From the NCBI RefSeq assembly GCF_030272615.1, contig NC_081405.1:159298317-159362316 (forward strand): DNA of 64,000 bases, written 5' to 3'. Made by a program: the position numbers and the translations under genes. The notes below the pieces were generated by a model. It was not told where the DNA came from. It did not search any database and saw only the letters and a program-made list of their open reading frames with translations. How positions within the stretch are numbered: the stretch's first letter is position 1; each line of letters begins with the position of its first letter. Shown in pieces: positions 1-10,487 of this stretch. Origin of the DNA: Cryptomeria japonica. Its lineage: Eukaryota; Streptophyta; Pinopsida; Cupressales; Cupressaceae.

Positions 1-74
1 GTAGTATGTACGAAAAAAAATAAAACGAAGAATCAAAGTATAAAAATTAAAACAATCAAACATAAAACATTTAC

Positions 75-712
75 CTGGTTGTAAAGAATGGAACACTGCC
101 GTAGAACCAAAACCTGCCAACTGCCATTTTAGCGGCATCATGGACTTCCTTGTTCCAACCCATGCTCTCAAGGGACTGTTGGGACCCAGGAGTAGTGCGA
201 GGCACAAATAAGGTATCCAACCTAGATTTACGAATCCTAGGTCCAATGCTAACACTTCCACTACAACTACTAGTGCTAGGAACATGAGAAGTGGCAGTGG
301 TACTGCCACTTACAAAAGTAGAAGCGGAAGCACCAACACCAGCAGTAGCAAATTGAGTGGGACGATATGGAGGTAAGGAAGAAGGGCCTCCAACACAACC
401 TAACTGTGTCCCTCTTCTTAAAGTTGCCTCTCTCCCAATGGTCGCTCGATCCTCCTTTTGCTTCTTTTTCCTTTCAATTTCCTCAACCATTACATAACAA
501 TCACGTACGGCCTCAGGGAGTGCTTTTAGGCATGGTTCGACATCATCTCCACACACACCCGAAATATGGTATTTTAGTCTATATATACCTCCATGGAATA
601 TTGTTTTGTAAAATGTACATTTTGTTTGCTCCTTTCCTTGCCCTGGAAAATCCTCGTGATATTTCCAAGCAGGGTCCTTTCTAATGGGGGGTCTAGAAGT
701 TGAAGTAGACAT
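75..712 (-). CDS. BED-type zinc-finger hAT transposase, N-terminal exon
   Basis: This exon encodes about 213 residues and starts at the ATG giving MSTSTSRPP, the first Met directly before a basic W-containing BED lead-in. BED fingers bind transposon ends. The finger is visible at residues 16-54 with Trp16, Cys32, His49 and Cys54, but the second metal-binding Cys of the CxxC pair is Tyr35, so zinc binding is probably weakened. A basic Lys/Glu stretch follows, then a Ser/Thr-rich low-complexity linker (residues 115-170) typical between the BED finger and the catalytic core. The exon ends at ACCAG/GTAAATG, a strong plant splice donor, so the ribonuclease-H-like core should lie in exons beyond the left edge. 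No in-frame stop is seen. It may be an intact or only slightly damaged hAT gene, or one copy of a dead family. Confidence 0.7.
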
Positions 713-1349
713 TGTAGGATAGTTTTGTGAAACTTGAAGTTGAGGCAAATAAGAAAGTGAAGTTTGCTGCAATAAAACAGTACAAATACAAAATGAAATT
801 AATACATACATTCAAAAAAACTAAGGTAGGGTTTGTAAATTTTATTGTAAAAAAAAATTGCAATCTTTATCAAACCCTACTTTTAAAAAAAATAAATTTA
901 CAAACCCTACATACAACCCTACATAGTACAACTACATACTACATGCTACATACAAACATCCAAAAGATTTTGGAAGAAAATGTAAAACTTTCAAAATAAA
1001 TGAATAGAAAATGGAATTTTTGTATACAAGAAACAAAAAAAATCTTCAAAAAAACAATCTTACCTCTTACAACAAGCTTGAAATGAGCTGCAAACTCTTC
1101 CTATCCAACTCTTGATGCACCAAATCCAAACACAATGCAGCTCCAATGTGATAAATTGAAGAAAACTTGAGCTTCCTCCTTGTTGGGTTTTCTTCTATGC
1201 ACCCTTGTTTTTCTTCCCAACTCACTTTACTCCTCCTATTTTTGCAAGTGAATGAAATGAAGTTCACTTTTAAGGGTTAGAGATAAATAACCAAAATAAA
1301 AGAAGTTGAAAAAGTTTTTTAAAATGTTTATTTTTTGCTTTTTTTGGAC

Positions 1350-1530
1350 CTTGCCGCCAGCCGAGTTTGAGGCTCGGGACTCGCCGAGTTTGGCGAGTCT
1401 ATGCCAAACTCGCCAATTCGGCGAGTCTGGCGAGTTTGCTCACCAAACTCTGCCGAGCTCGAGCCCGAGCTCCAGAGACTCAGCTAGCATGTCTCGGGCT
1501 CGGACTCGCCGAGTTTGGCGAGTTTAAGGT
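1350..1530. repeat. GAGTC/CTCGCC subterminal array of hAT A
   Basis: A run of short, partly palindromic words (GACTCGCCGAGT, TTTGGCGAGT, GCTCGAGC) in both orientations, far more GC-rich than the surrounding DNA. The same vocabulary occurs at 35628-35765, 36685-36735, 57905-58080 and 60260-60335, always just inside a hAT end. Subterminal repeats of this sort are known transposase-binding sites in hAT elements; that role here is inferred. Confidence 0.7.
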
Positions 1531-1558
1531 GATTTTCTAATCTCTGGTTTGCACAAAT

Positions 1559-2593
1559 GTGTCGTCATCAGTTGCAGATACTTCTCATGGCAACTTGGAG
1601 AGCGTTTTTGATATAAATCCCTCATATGTTGTTCTATCTAGCATATCACTTCCGGAAATTGATACTTTTGCTGTAAGTTTTGATAAATTCATGACTGAAG
1701 CCTGCCATGATTTGCTGTCTAAGCAAACACTTGTTGCTGCCTAGACAGAAGCTTCTCCTAGAATGACAATTGTGGTACAGGAAGAGCTTGTTTCTACACA
1801 AACCACAATTGCTATCACAAATGCGAGTTTACTAGATCTACCCCCATGGTTAAGTTCAATCACTCCTAAGAGTAAGAAGCAGGAGATTTCTCCTAATGTC
1901 TTTGATTTTCAGCAACATAGGAAGCCTAAGCCAAGGGCTGTTAAGAAGGCAAAGACAGTCTCGTGAGTGGTTGTGGACAACAATAAGATGAAGTATGCAG
2001 AGGTGGTAGAACCTCTAGCTGATAAACCACCAGAAGAAATGCAACTATCTGATTACAGATTCACTAGGGTGGAGCTAGGAAGACAAACACATGTTGGGAT
2101 GATGCATGATGCTTAGGACTCAGTGGCTTCATTGGTTCAGGGTTATGATGAGCTCCTAACAAAGAAAGATAAGCTCGAGGAGGAGAACGCACAACTCATC
2201 TCAGTGATCTAAAAGATCACTAATTCTTCAGAAAAGGTTGATCCCTTAACTTCCTCCACTTCTGAAGAGTCTATCAAACAATTGGAAAGAGTTGTTCAAA
2301 AGGCCAAGGTGGTTGATTCTTGAGTAGATCAATTAGTTGATCAAAGTACTCAAGTGGTGAAGAAAGCATTGCATGTGTTGAGCAATGTTAGGGCAGCAAA
2401 AATGAAGTTAAATCAGACTTTAGAAGCTTTTAGCCAAAGTCTAGAATCCACAGAAACAGATCTAAAAATCTGGCATGAGATCGATCAAGTCAATTTAGAA
2501 ATCCTATGCAGCAATATAGTGATACCAAAAAGGGAGAGATACATCGAATTTGAGGAGCTTATGTGTAACGTCCCCATTTTGGAGGCAAAATAA
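1559..2593 (+). pseudogene. Decayed coiled-coil reading frame of unknown family
   Basis: One continuous frame of about 345 codons is broken by five stops (TAG 1742, TGA 1964, TAG near 2114, TAA near 2210, TGA near 2321) and by no frameshift. Each stop can come from CAG, CAA or CGA by a C-to-T change. The conceptual product is hydrophilic, with a basic patch (KPKPRAVKKAKTV) and heptad-like Leu/Val spacing from about 2120 to 2480 that suggests a coiled coil. The frame is open at its left edge, where the hAT A terminus begins, and is cut at about 2563 by an LTR-like block. I do not recognise the family. It resembles in style (hydrophilic, coiled-coil, repeat-borne) but not in sequence the frame in unit U at 25741-37236. 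Confidence 0.5.
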
Positions 2594-3660
2594 TTAATTA
2601 AGTTGTCTCATTTAATGATATTTCTTAAGGATAGCTTAATTGATTATTTTAATAAAAAAGTATTAAGTTAATTATTTATAAAGTTGTCAAATAAATAAAA
2701 ATAAAAAGGCAACTTTATATTTAATTAATTTAATAAAGTGACCCAAATTAATATTATATCATAAAAAGTTCGCAATTTAGCATATAACACTAGGGCCTTT
2801 GTCTACTATGAGTTTTGTTATATGTATTTTCTTTTCGACAAATTACATGTAGTTTCAAGACTTGTAATTACAAGTATTTTATCACTTGTAATCTTGTAAC
2901 TTGTAATTGTATGTAAACAAATTACAAGTTGGTTAGCAATAGGATTGTAATTTGAATGTCATAGTTAGTTATAGTTAGTTGTGGAAAAAGTCTCAGTTAG
3001 TTAGACTTCTCCCACTTTTTGCTCTCAGCTCCTCTCCTATATATACAGGAGGGTGCTCTTTGTATTTTTCATCTTCTTAGTAAGCAAGAAAACTCTACAA
3101 AAATTTACAGTCATAAAAACTTTGTGCTTCATACTTGTAAATTGTTTTCTCAAGTAATATCAAGAAGGCTTTGAGTTCCAAACTTTGTGTTGATGTCTTA
3201 CACTTACATCCATTGTGTTCTTGTGTCATAGTGGTATATTTTTCTGCATTTGCTTGACGTTCTAACAAAGTTGTTGAAAGGAGCTTAATTTGACTCCTTG
3301 TAGACTTTGTGCTACAAGTATTGAGAGTTAAATTATTGTAGTTAAGTGTTCAAAACTGAGAAGAGTTGCAAGACTTTGTGCTTGTGGTTGTTACCATTTG
3401 AAGTAGTTCACAAGTGCACCATATCAACAAACTTTGTGCTGTTATATGTTGTACGTTGTTCTTGTTTAAGTCATTTTGGAAAGGTAGACAAGATAGTGGA
3501 AAGCAAAGACTTTGAACTTTGTTTCTATTTTCTCATCCCAGGGAAGTGACGAAAGACTTTGAGCTTTCACGGAAACTTCACTTTCTTTTTGTATAAGCAT
3601 TTTGTTATTGTTAAAGTTCCTTAAGTTGTGTTTGTTTTCTTAACTGTTGTTTCTTTTCTA
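2564..3660 (+). repeat. LTR-like block with promoter, boundaries uncertain on the right
   Basis: It begins TGTAACGTCCCC, close to the TGTAATGTCCCC start of other LTRs here, and interrupts the preceding frame. The first 400 bases are AT-rich, like the U3 of the other LTRs. A TATA motif lies at 3038-3046, followed within 100 bases by a TCTTCTTAG/AAGAAAAC stretch. From about 3117 to 3570 the word ACTTTGTGCT or a close variant recurs seven times. No CA end or target duplication could be fixed, so it may be a solo LTR or a truncated one. Confidence 0.4.
3038..3046 (+). promoter_or_regulatory. TATA box in the LTR-like block
   Basis: TATATATAC, preceded by a pyrimidine-rich tract (CTCAGCTCCTCTCC), in the position expected of an LTR U3/R promoter. 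Confidence 0.45.
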
Positions 3661-3984
3661 GGAAAAGAAAAGAACATCATCTTTTCTGAAAAAAGAGAAA
3701 AGGATGTTGTCCCACCCAATAATAGTAGAAAAAGGAGAGCCTTCCCTTAAATTAGGAGTGTTTTTAACTCACACGCTGTGGTTGAAACCACAATTTTGCA
3801 CATCTTCCCAGGTGTACAAGATTTTCAACCAACAATTTCCATATTGTACCATCCAAGAGTTAGCCATGTACCCTAGTCTAACTGGTAATTTTAATACTAT
3901 CTTAGGATCTGTAAAACATTTTGTAGCTTCAATATCTATCAATATAGAAACAGTTTGGCCATATAACTTACCCAATAATTGAAT
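3661..3984 (+). other. Unassigned stretch with a 92-codon open frame
   Basis: It starts with an A/G-rich tract (AAAAGAAAAGAAC) and holds an open frame at 3704-3982 whose product (starting MLSHPIIVEKGEP) matches no family I know. It lies between the LTR-like block and the gag relic on the other strand, so it may belong to either element or be chance. No function is proposed. Confidence 0.3.
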
Positions 3985-5069
3985 GGGTGAGGCCTGAAAA
4001 TCAACTTGCCTATTATCTATTGCTATGTGAATCTGATGCTAAGGTGGCTCTCATCGATTTCTTTCCTTTTGTTATCTCGATCGTTGAGGACAAGTGCTAG
4101 CCTATTGTTCTCCTCCACACGTGTAACATCCGCCTCGTGGTGCCCTATGCTCATTAGGATTATCCATGTTGGAGTTCCTTCTATTGTTGTTAGCCCTCTT
4201 CTTGTTCCCATTGTTTCCACCATCATTACCACACTTCAGGTTCCTAATTTGGTAGTTATTGCCTCCTTGTGGGTTATGGTTCTGCAATTTCATATTTCCA
4301 GACTTGGTATCACAATTCCTATGGTAGCTAACACTTGCTGAAGTTTTTGTTCCTACTTCAGAGCCTTCTCAAAAGCCTCATCCATGGTCACAGGACTATG
4401 GATGTCTGCCTCCACTCCAATCTAAGGTCGCAACCCCAAGATGAACTCTCGATGCAGAACTGCTTATCTGATTGATACTAAGGAACATATTTGAGAAGAT
4501 GCAAATTTTTTTCCTAATATTCAGTGACTCTCATGCCAATTTGGACCAAATTTTGGAACTCTTATCATTTTTTTGTCAAAGAAAAGATGGTGTTTCCTAA
4601 AGAGTTGGAGGAAACATTTCCAAGTGACCTCTTAAGGAAGCAACTTCCTCTCGACTTTCTCATTATCCCACTAGGTAGCTGCCTCATCAATGAGTTGGTC
4701 AGCAACCCACATTGCCCTAGTCTCTTTAGAGAGATTACGGAGCTTAAAATACTTATCCATTTTGATGATCCATGACTCAATTCTGTCTCCAATAGTCTTA
4801 TCGTCAAACTTGGGTGGAGTGACCTTCTTGAGGTCCCTACCCAACTCATTTGCAATTCTACCTCGATTATTCTCTCCTTGGTTCTCATCTCTTTGATTCT
4901 ACTCCTCATTCCTGGGGTTCTCATTCTGATTTTGAACCCCATGGATCCCTTAGACCTTTTGCTCTAAGTTTTCCATTTGAGCGCCTTGTTGGTTCAAAAG
5001 ATTAAGGATTTGGTCCATCCCATTCAACCCATTGCTCAAACCACTGCAGTTTGTGTTCCTAGTATCCAT
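3985..5069 (-). pseudogene. Ty3/gypsy gag relic
   Basis: The frame starts at the ATG giving MDTRNTNCSG, about 75 bases downstream of a primer-binding site, which fixes the start. The product shows a Gln/Asn-rich N-terminus, the retrotransposon gag core (PPKFDDKTIGDRIESWIIKMD, then ADQLIDEAATWW) and an Asn/Gly-rich tail with a CYTCGG zinc-knuckle start near 4110. Gag packages element RNA and forms the virus-like particle. The frame is broken by several stops and at least two shifts between 4400 and 4950. No protease or RT follows; the sequence beyond 3985 is unrelated, so the element lost its pol. Confidence 0.7.
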
Positions 5070-5144
5070 AGAGGTAGGCTAGGGTTATCTTGTGTCAAAG
5101 TTTGCAATTTAGCATAGTAGACAAAGGCCCTAGTGTTTAACTTA

Positions 5145-5157
5145 GACTCTGATACCA
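5145..5157 (-). other. Primer-binding site for initiator Met tRNA
   Basis: On the minus strand it reads TGGTATCAGAGTC, matching the plant initiator tRNA-Met 3' end over 11 positions. It lies between the gag relic and the presumed LTR to its right. Confidence 0.65.
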
Positions 5158-6157
5158 AAATATAAGGGTCTCACATCTTCCAAACAATTTCCACAATAAA
5201 TAAATGCACAATTTTACACAATTTACAAAATGAAATGATTTTTTATATAAATATAATAAAACTACATTTCCCATGTAATTGTGCTAGATCCAGGTACAAG
5301 CACATTTATATATGTACAATGACACCTCTTGGCACTCATGCCATGTAATCTTATCTTATCAATTATAAAATTCAAGTTCATACAAATATTCATCAATGAT
5401 ACATATATAATGAAATACAATCAAATAAGGTCTTTGATCCCCATTATCCACCAAGTGTCCTCCGCAATTCGATCATGAGAACATAGTTGATGCGCTTTTC
5501 TACCCAACCACGAAGCCTTACGCTTCCCCGAAGTTCTTCGTAACACAAAGAACACCCAACCCTGCACTAAGAGTTGGGCAACCTAGAAACAAAAGGCAGG
5601 AGGGTGTCTCAGTGCAAACTTGAAATGATCACATGCAATTCCTAACCTGAATATGTAATGCCTACAATCAAGATATGGTAGAGAATTTTATCCATAAATT
5701 TGCTAGGCTATGTTCATTTATTTCAATGAACTCCTAACTTTGGCCAAATTTCTTTAAGATATAACGGTGATCCTGAGAAGAGGATCACATTCTTTGTAAA
5801 TCCATATTCGGCACCCCTATAACAAATATCCTCATAGAAAATGCATTTCTATCCTTTCTTTCATGTAATAATGGCTATAATGCATTCATTTCCTTGTATA
5901 ATTTTTATGCAATAACTCATGAAGATGCAAATTAACTCGTGCAATAATAGCATCATGATTCTTTGATGCATATTTGCCTATAAGTATCTTGTTCTTTTGC
6001 TTTCAATAATAGAAACATTGCAATTGATTTTTAGAATTGAATATTCATCCATAATGTTTACTAATGTTAACCATGTTGGTTTTATGTAACAAGTACATCA
6101 AATAACCCAGTCGAGAAAATCACAATTATTGAGTTCTTACAAGTCATACCATATTAT
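5158..6157 (-). repeat. Probable 5' LTR and flank of the minus-strand gag relic
   Basis: This is AT-rich non-coding DNA directly upstream, on the minus strand, of the primer-binding site. A TATA-like word (CATATATAAATG on the minus strand) lies near 5310. I could not find the outer LTR end, a second copy or a target duplication. The rest holds no gene I can support. Confidence 0.35.
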
Positions 6158-6305
6158 TTACACACACACACACATATATATACACATACACACACACATA
6201 TATATTATATACATATACACACATACATACATATATATACATACATACATACATTTATATATTCACACACACCCACACACATATATATATTTACATATAT
6301 ATTTT
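6158..6305. repeat. Compound CA/TA microsatellite
   Basis: Interrupted runs of ACACAC, ATATAT and ATACATACAT over about 145 bases. The solo LTR that follows appears to have inserted into its right edge. Confidence 0.9.
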
Positions 6306-6524
6306 TGTAATGTCCCCTTCTTGCCAATGATCACTCCTAGTGGAAAGATAGCCTATACAAGAAGCCCGTAGGCTATTTTGAGCAAAATTAGGGTTTCCAT
6401 CTTTTGGGAGATTTTTGGGTAAGCAGTTGTTGGAAACATGATTTTTGGTTTGTGGAGATTTTTTGGGTTTTTCAGAAAGCTTCGCAATGATGGTACATGC
6501 GTAGCATTCAGTGGAGTTTGGTAT

Positions 6525-6649
6525 ACTTACTATTTTTAGTAAGTGAGGGCATGGACAACTTATTTTTCTAGGTTTTTTGAGAGCTTCGCAGCTATGTGAC
6601 AAGCAACTCCATCTAATCACTTTTGGCTGACTTACTATTTTTAGTAAGT
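6525..6649. repeat. Two U3 hairpins, 8-bp arms
   Basis: Both copies (6525-6544 and 6630-6649) read ACTTACTA-TTTT-TAGTAAGT and are 105 bases apart. The same hairpin occurs in the LTRs of elements II and III. Confidence 0.8.
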
Positions 6650-7100
6650 GATAGTTGTTTCCTGGTTTGTGCCTAACGGAGTTTGGAGACACTATTTTTA
6701 GGGTTTTGGGTTGAGCAAGTGCAACATAGGCTATTTTTAGCAGTCCAACTTGGCATGATGATCTAGTGATTCAGTTCTAATTGTGGCAGGCAGATTGGAT
6801 TCAATTTCTCCAGCTTGATTGATTATACGATCAATGGACTTAGTCATTTCTTAATTAAATGACTGAAGTTATTTATACCTTATTTGGGTATCCACCTTGG
6901 AAATATTTTATTAAAGATTTTAATCTTTCAAAAAATATGAAAACATGTGTTTATTTTGGCGTCCCTTTTTGTGGTATATTTGGCTTTAAATTAAAGTCAA
7001 ATAATATTTTTGTCTTGAGCGTCCAAAATAACATTTCATTTCATTTCACTTGGACGTTGCTTTTGGAGGAATTTGAATTTGAATTTGAAGGGATTTTATC

Positions 7101-7110
7101 TATAAATACA
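7101..7110 (+). promoter_or_regulatory. TATA box of the solo LTR
   Basis: TATAAATACA, followed by AGGGCTCTATTCCTC; it lies about 795 bases inside the LTR after a GAATTTGAATTTGAA run. Confidence 0.55.
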
Positions 7111-8121
7111 GGGCTCTATTCCTCATTTTGATCATGAAATGTTTATGCAATGAAGTGCTGCTGGTTTGTTTCCAAAATGTTGCTTCGAGGGTGAATACCT
7201 CCTAGCTTTTTATAGTCTTTGAGTTTGAAAATATAACTCCTAGTTGTGTTCGTAGGGCATTCTCATTCTAGAGGATGTATTGAGATCTCTTATTGACTGA
7301 ACGGATTTTTGTGGGTAGGAGCTCGTTGGAGAGCTATTCACTAGGCATCTCATCTCCTGAGCTCAACGGTTGACTGGTAGAGAGTCTGATTTTTGGGAGC
7401 AAATCGCCCCTAAGGCTGGCCGTACTTTATGTGGGAGCTAAGTGCATTGCAAGGAAGGATTTCGTGGAGTCTTTGAGGGTTTCTTGGTTGGATTTTTCGA
7501 GAATATTCAGTATTCCTTTGGTTGTTTACACATTGGGGCTGCTTAGAGTGGACATTGGTGAGCTTTGGATACTTGGAGAGTTTCTTGGTTGCTGATTTGA
7601 AGGCGTACAGCCTGCTGCTCACACACAACAACAATTCAGTATCATTTGTTTAAGCTCATTCGTGCTTGTTCCTCTCCTTCCATTTGATACTTTGGTTTTC
7701 TATTGGTTATACATTGATAGAAGCACACATTTTCATGATCTAATCATCTTATGATGTTCCATGTAATGCTGGTTGGTAGTATTAACAGCAACTGTTATTT
7801 TGATTAGTTTCCCAATACCCATTGTATAAGTGAAAGAGGCTGGTTTACCGCCTAGCATAGTTGTTTTATCTTTCCCAATGTTTGTTTCCAGTTAATAATG
7901 TATTACTCCTGCTGAATAAGTGGTTGAGTCTTCTTTTGGTTTGTATTGCTCCCACTGCATAAGTGGTTGAGCCTTCTTTGGTTTGTAATTTTCCCCCACT
8001 AGAAAGTGAAGTGGCTGGTCTAACCTCCAACATGTAATGCTTTCCAATGTTTCATCTTTGCTAACGCTAATGGGAGAAATTGTTGTGTTGAAATTTGGAA
8101 AAAACCAAGGGGGATATTTCA

Positions 8122-10108
8122 ATATTATTTATATATTTACATATAAAGTATATGCTTTGTTACTGTGGATTAAATATGCACAACATAAGTCAAAAGAATG
8201 AAAGTTCACATTATTCTAAGCACTCAATAAGTTTACAATTGCTGTTTTGCATATACGTTCAACTATGAATTTATGGAATATGGTACTGGATTAAACCAAT
8301 TGATCAAACAAACCAAAGTTTGGCTGCTATTCGAATGATGGTTTTTCATAAATCAAAAGCTGCATATAAAACTATAACAATTCGCCCATTTTGGCACATC
8401 CAAAATCAAGTTTTAGTTTGATTTGCTAATTTACTGAATTATCCTTAAATCGATTTTCCCAAATATGATCATTGTATGGAAGATTTGAAATGTTTCCCAA
8501 ACGTGACTAAGTCTTATTTCCCATACATGTAAGTTAGAAGTTTATTTTTTTATAAATTTCCCTCTTTACAAACAAGTCGACTCCTTTGCAAAGACCATTA
8601 TCTGCCTTGTCTATTTCAAACAGCCCAAATATGTATGTATGTATATATGTTTTATTAAACATCTATATTAACACTTTTTGTATCTCTATTTAGAAATGAA
8701 TGAAATTGATAAGTAATGGTAATTATTTTAACAATATTATATATATAAAACTTACGATTCATTTCCTTTATCATTTTGACCAAATAACAAAAACAACAAT
8801 ATCGTTTTTAATTTAACAATGACAATAAAAACCATATTCATACAATGAAAACCATCCTATGCATTCAATTCTGACCAAACAATTTATTTAATTATTATAA
8901 CTATATGATTTAGTAACTTATGACTTCATAAAAAATCGTGCAATGCAACATTTAAATTATTGAATGCAAACATATACATTGATAAATGCAACTATTAATG
9001 CATATCCGTGATGTGTGCAACAAGATCCTTCAAACTGTTAGTTGCCAAGAAGTTGGGACTCTTCTACCTCAACTATGTTCTTGTCTTCAACAAGTAACAA
9101 AAAGAGGTCCTATGCTGCACATTGAAATGCCTTTAGAAATGGTGGTGACCAAATTTTCTTGGAATCTTCAGCAGAAAATTATGTTCTCTCTTATTAGGTG
9201 TGAAATTGGAAACTTTGGTCCATTTTTGCTTGACACAATGGAAGGAGATGAAATCAACCTTTCTTACTAGCCCTTTGATCTCTTAAATAATCTCTTCAAT
9301 GCTCTAAGATGAGACCGTGCCTTCCTTCATTGCATTAATAATAATTTGCACGTTGCCTTAAACAATTATTTATTCTATCCATTAAAATTTATACTCACTA
9401 CCAGAATACCTTGAAGCATCACCATGGTTCTTGATTGACTATCAATATCCTTTTTTGCATCCGATACAGAAATCAAAATAAATTGGAAATTTGAATTCTG
9501 AAAGTCTCCATCACTAGCTTGCCCAGGGTTACCTTTTGCTGGTCAATGACAATTGGACATGATGATTCAAGTAGTAGAATGGGTTTCAAAGGCCCTTAGA
9601 TGTAATCTACCTATTTGGAATAAAGCTATTATTGAAAATAAAACATTATTTAAAGTTCATTAAATTTGCAAAATGGTTTTCTGACTTCAACAATATTTTC
9701 CAATGGGCTATAATCTTCCCGTGAATCCTAATGAGAACAACTAGTAAACATCCCCTTGTCATCTCAAAAAGTTGGATTAAGGAAGGTGGGGCTTCCTTTC
9801 CTACCTTCCCTCAACCCACCATTGATGAACTTAGGCAACCCCATGATTTAGTGAGTTAAATAAACCTTTGTGCTTCAGTTGTATATGATAGTTAAGTTTG
9901 AGAAAGCTTTTAATGTATAATACTTTTGAAGTTGGGAGGTATGAGAGAGTCAGATTTTTTCTACCATATTAATCTGAATGGAAAGATAACTATAAATGAA
10001 CTTTCAGGTATTTCCAATGATTCTACGCATCACTTGTTTCATGCTTCAATTGTCTATTGATATTTAACTGAAAAAAAAAACTCAGTATATTTTTTGTTGT
10101 TGATACAG
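8122..10108. other. AT-rich non-coding DNA, no gene seen
   Basis: No family motif or splice-bounded exon is convincing in either strand. The 94-codon open frame at 8986-9270 has no recognisable domain. Because spliced exons follow at once, part of this may be intron of the beta-galactosidase gene. Confidence 0.5.
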
Positions 10109-10251
10109 AAAATCTTGAAGGGCCAACATTTTTCAATGGTTACTTGAACATTATTCCACCTCATGATATTAAAGACACCTATATTTCATTTCGAGGATGG
10201 TCAAAAGGCGTGGCCTTCATCAATGGTTTCAATCTTGGACGATTTTGGCCT
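10109..10251 (+). CDS. Beta-galactosidase (GH35), internal exon 1 of 2 seen
   Basis: The exon is bounded by TTGATACAG/AA and CCT/GTATGG, both good plant splice sites. Its phase implies that one base of the first codon comes from the previous exon. The product contains EGPTFFNGYLNI and then DTYISFRGWSKGVAFINGFN followed by LGRFWP. This is the C-terminal beta-sandwich signature of GH35 beta-galactosidases (GWxKGxxxINxxNLGRYWP), closest in style to the human GLB1-like plant class (Arabidopsis BGAL17 type). These enzymes cleave terminal beta-galactose from glycans. The frame has no stop. The catalytic barrel exons are not in the window upstream, so this is either the tail of a gene with very long introns or a stranded fragment. 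Confidence 0.85.
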
Positions 10252-10421
10252 GTATGGAGACACCTACCACTTCTTATTTGTATTTCTAATTTCCAGTTTT
10301 TATTATATGCATGGAGTACAAGCAAAATTGAAACCAAATGTTTTCAATTATTGTGTTTGTATATTGTGATAATTTTATACCTCTTTCTTTCTTTGATTTT
10401 CTAATGTATTTTCATTTTCAG

Positions 10422-10487
10422 TCAAGGGGACCCCAATGCAACCTTTACATCCCAGCTCCATTACTTCATTATGGAGTTAACGAGTTG
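10422..10487 (+). CDS. Beta-galactosidase (GH35), internal exon 2 of 2 seen
   Basis: The exon is bounded by TTTTCATTTTCAG/TC and GAGTTG/GTATGT. It is 22 codons long and in phase with the preceding exon across a 170-base intron. The product SRGPQCNLYIPAPLLHYG continues directly from LGRFWP and matches the GPQ-x-LYVPAPLL segment of GH35 enzymes. One further exon encoding the last strand should follow, but I could not find it before the repeats start at 11018. If the gene is alive, the next intron would contain the whole nest of elements to the right. Confidence 0.85.

Larger units (their letters stand above)
1..1551 (-). mobile_element. hAT-type DNA transposon A, partial, running off the left edge
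   Basis: The unit reads on the minus strand. Its right-hand terminus, read inward, begins CAAACCAGAG and is followed by a GAGTC/CTCGCC-rich subterminal array, then a block ending in CATTTTAAAAA, then a BED-finger transposase exon. The same order (CA terminus, GAGTC array, CATTTTAAAAA) occurs in the hAT copy at 35599-36747, which supports this boundary. If 1551 is the true end, the 8-bp target duplication would be CACAAATG at 1552-1559; the partner lies outside the window, so this is untested. The stretch 713-1340 (5' UTR or first intron) holds no convincing exon; the 66-codon open frame at 1067-1267 is unassigned. Confidence 0.6.
6306..8121 (+). mobile_element. Solo LTR, 1816 bp
   Basis: It starts TGTAATGTCCCC and ends AAGGGGGATATTTCA, close to the GGGGACATTACA end shared by the other LTRs. 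The flanks ATTTT (6301-6305) and ATATT (8122-8126) fit a 5-bp target duplication with one change. No primer-binding site or coding sequence adjoins either end, so it is a solo LTR. It holds two copies of a hairpin (ACTTACTA, loop, TAGTAAGT) at 6525-6544 and 6630-6649 and a TATA box at 7101. The region 7410-8120 is the likely R/U5. Confidence 0.65.

Noticed and set aside
6129-6371. Open frame of Tyr/Ile/His repeats
   Set aside because: It is a translation of the CA/TA microsatellite.
8986-9270. 94-codon open frame upstream of the GH35 exons
   Set aside because: It has no GH35 or other motif, no splice sites at its edges and AT-rich context; chance opening is likely.
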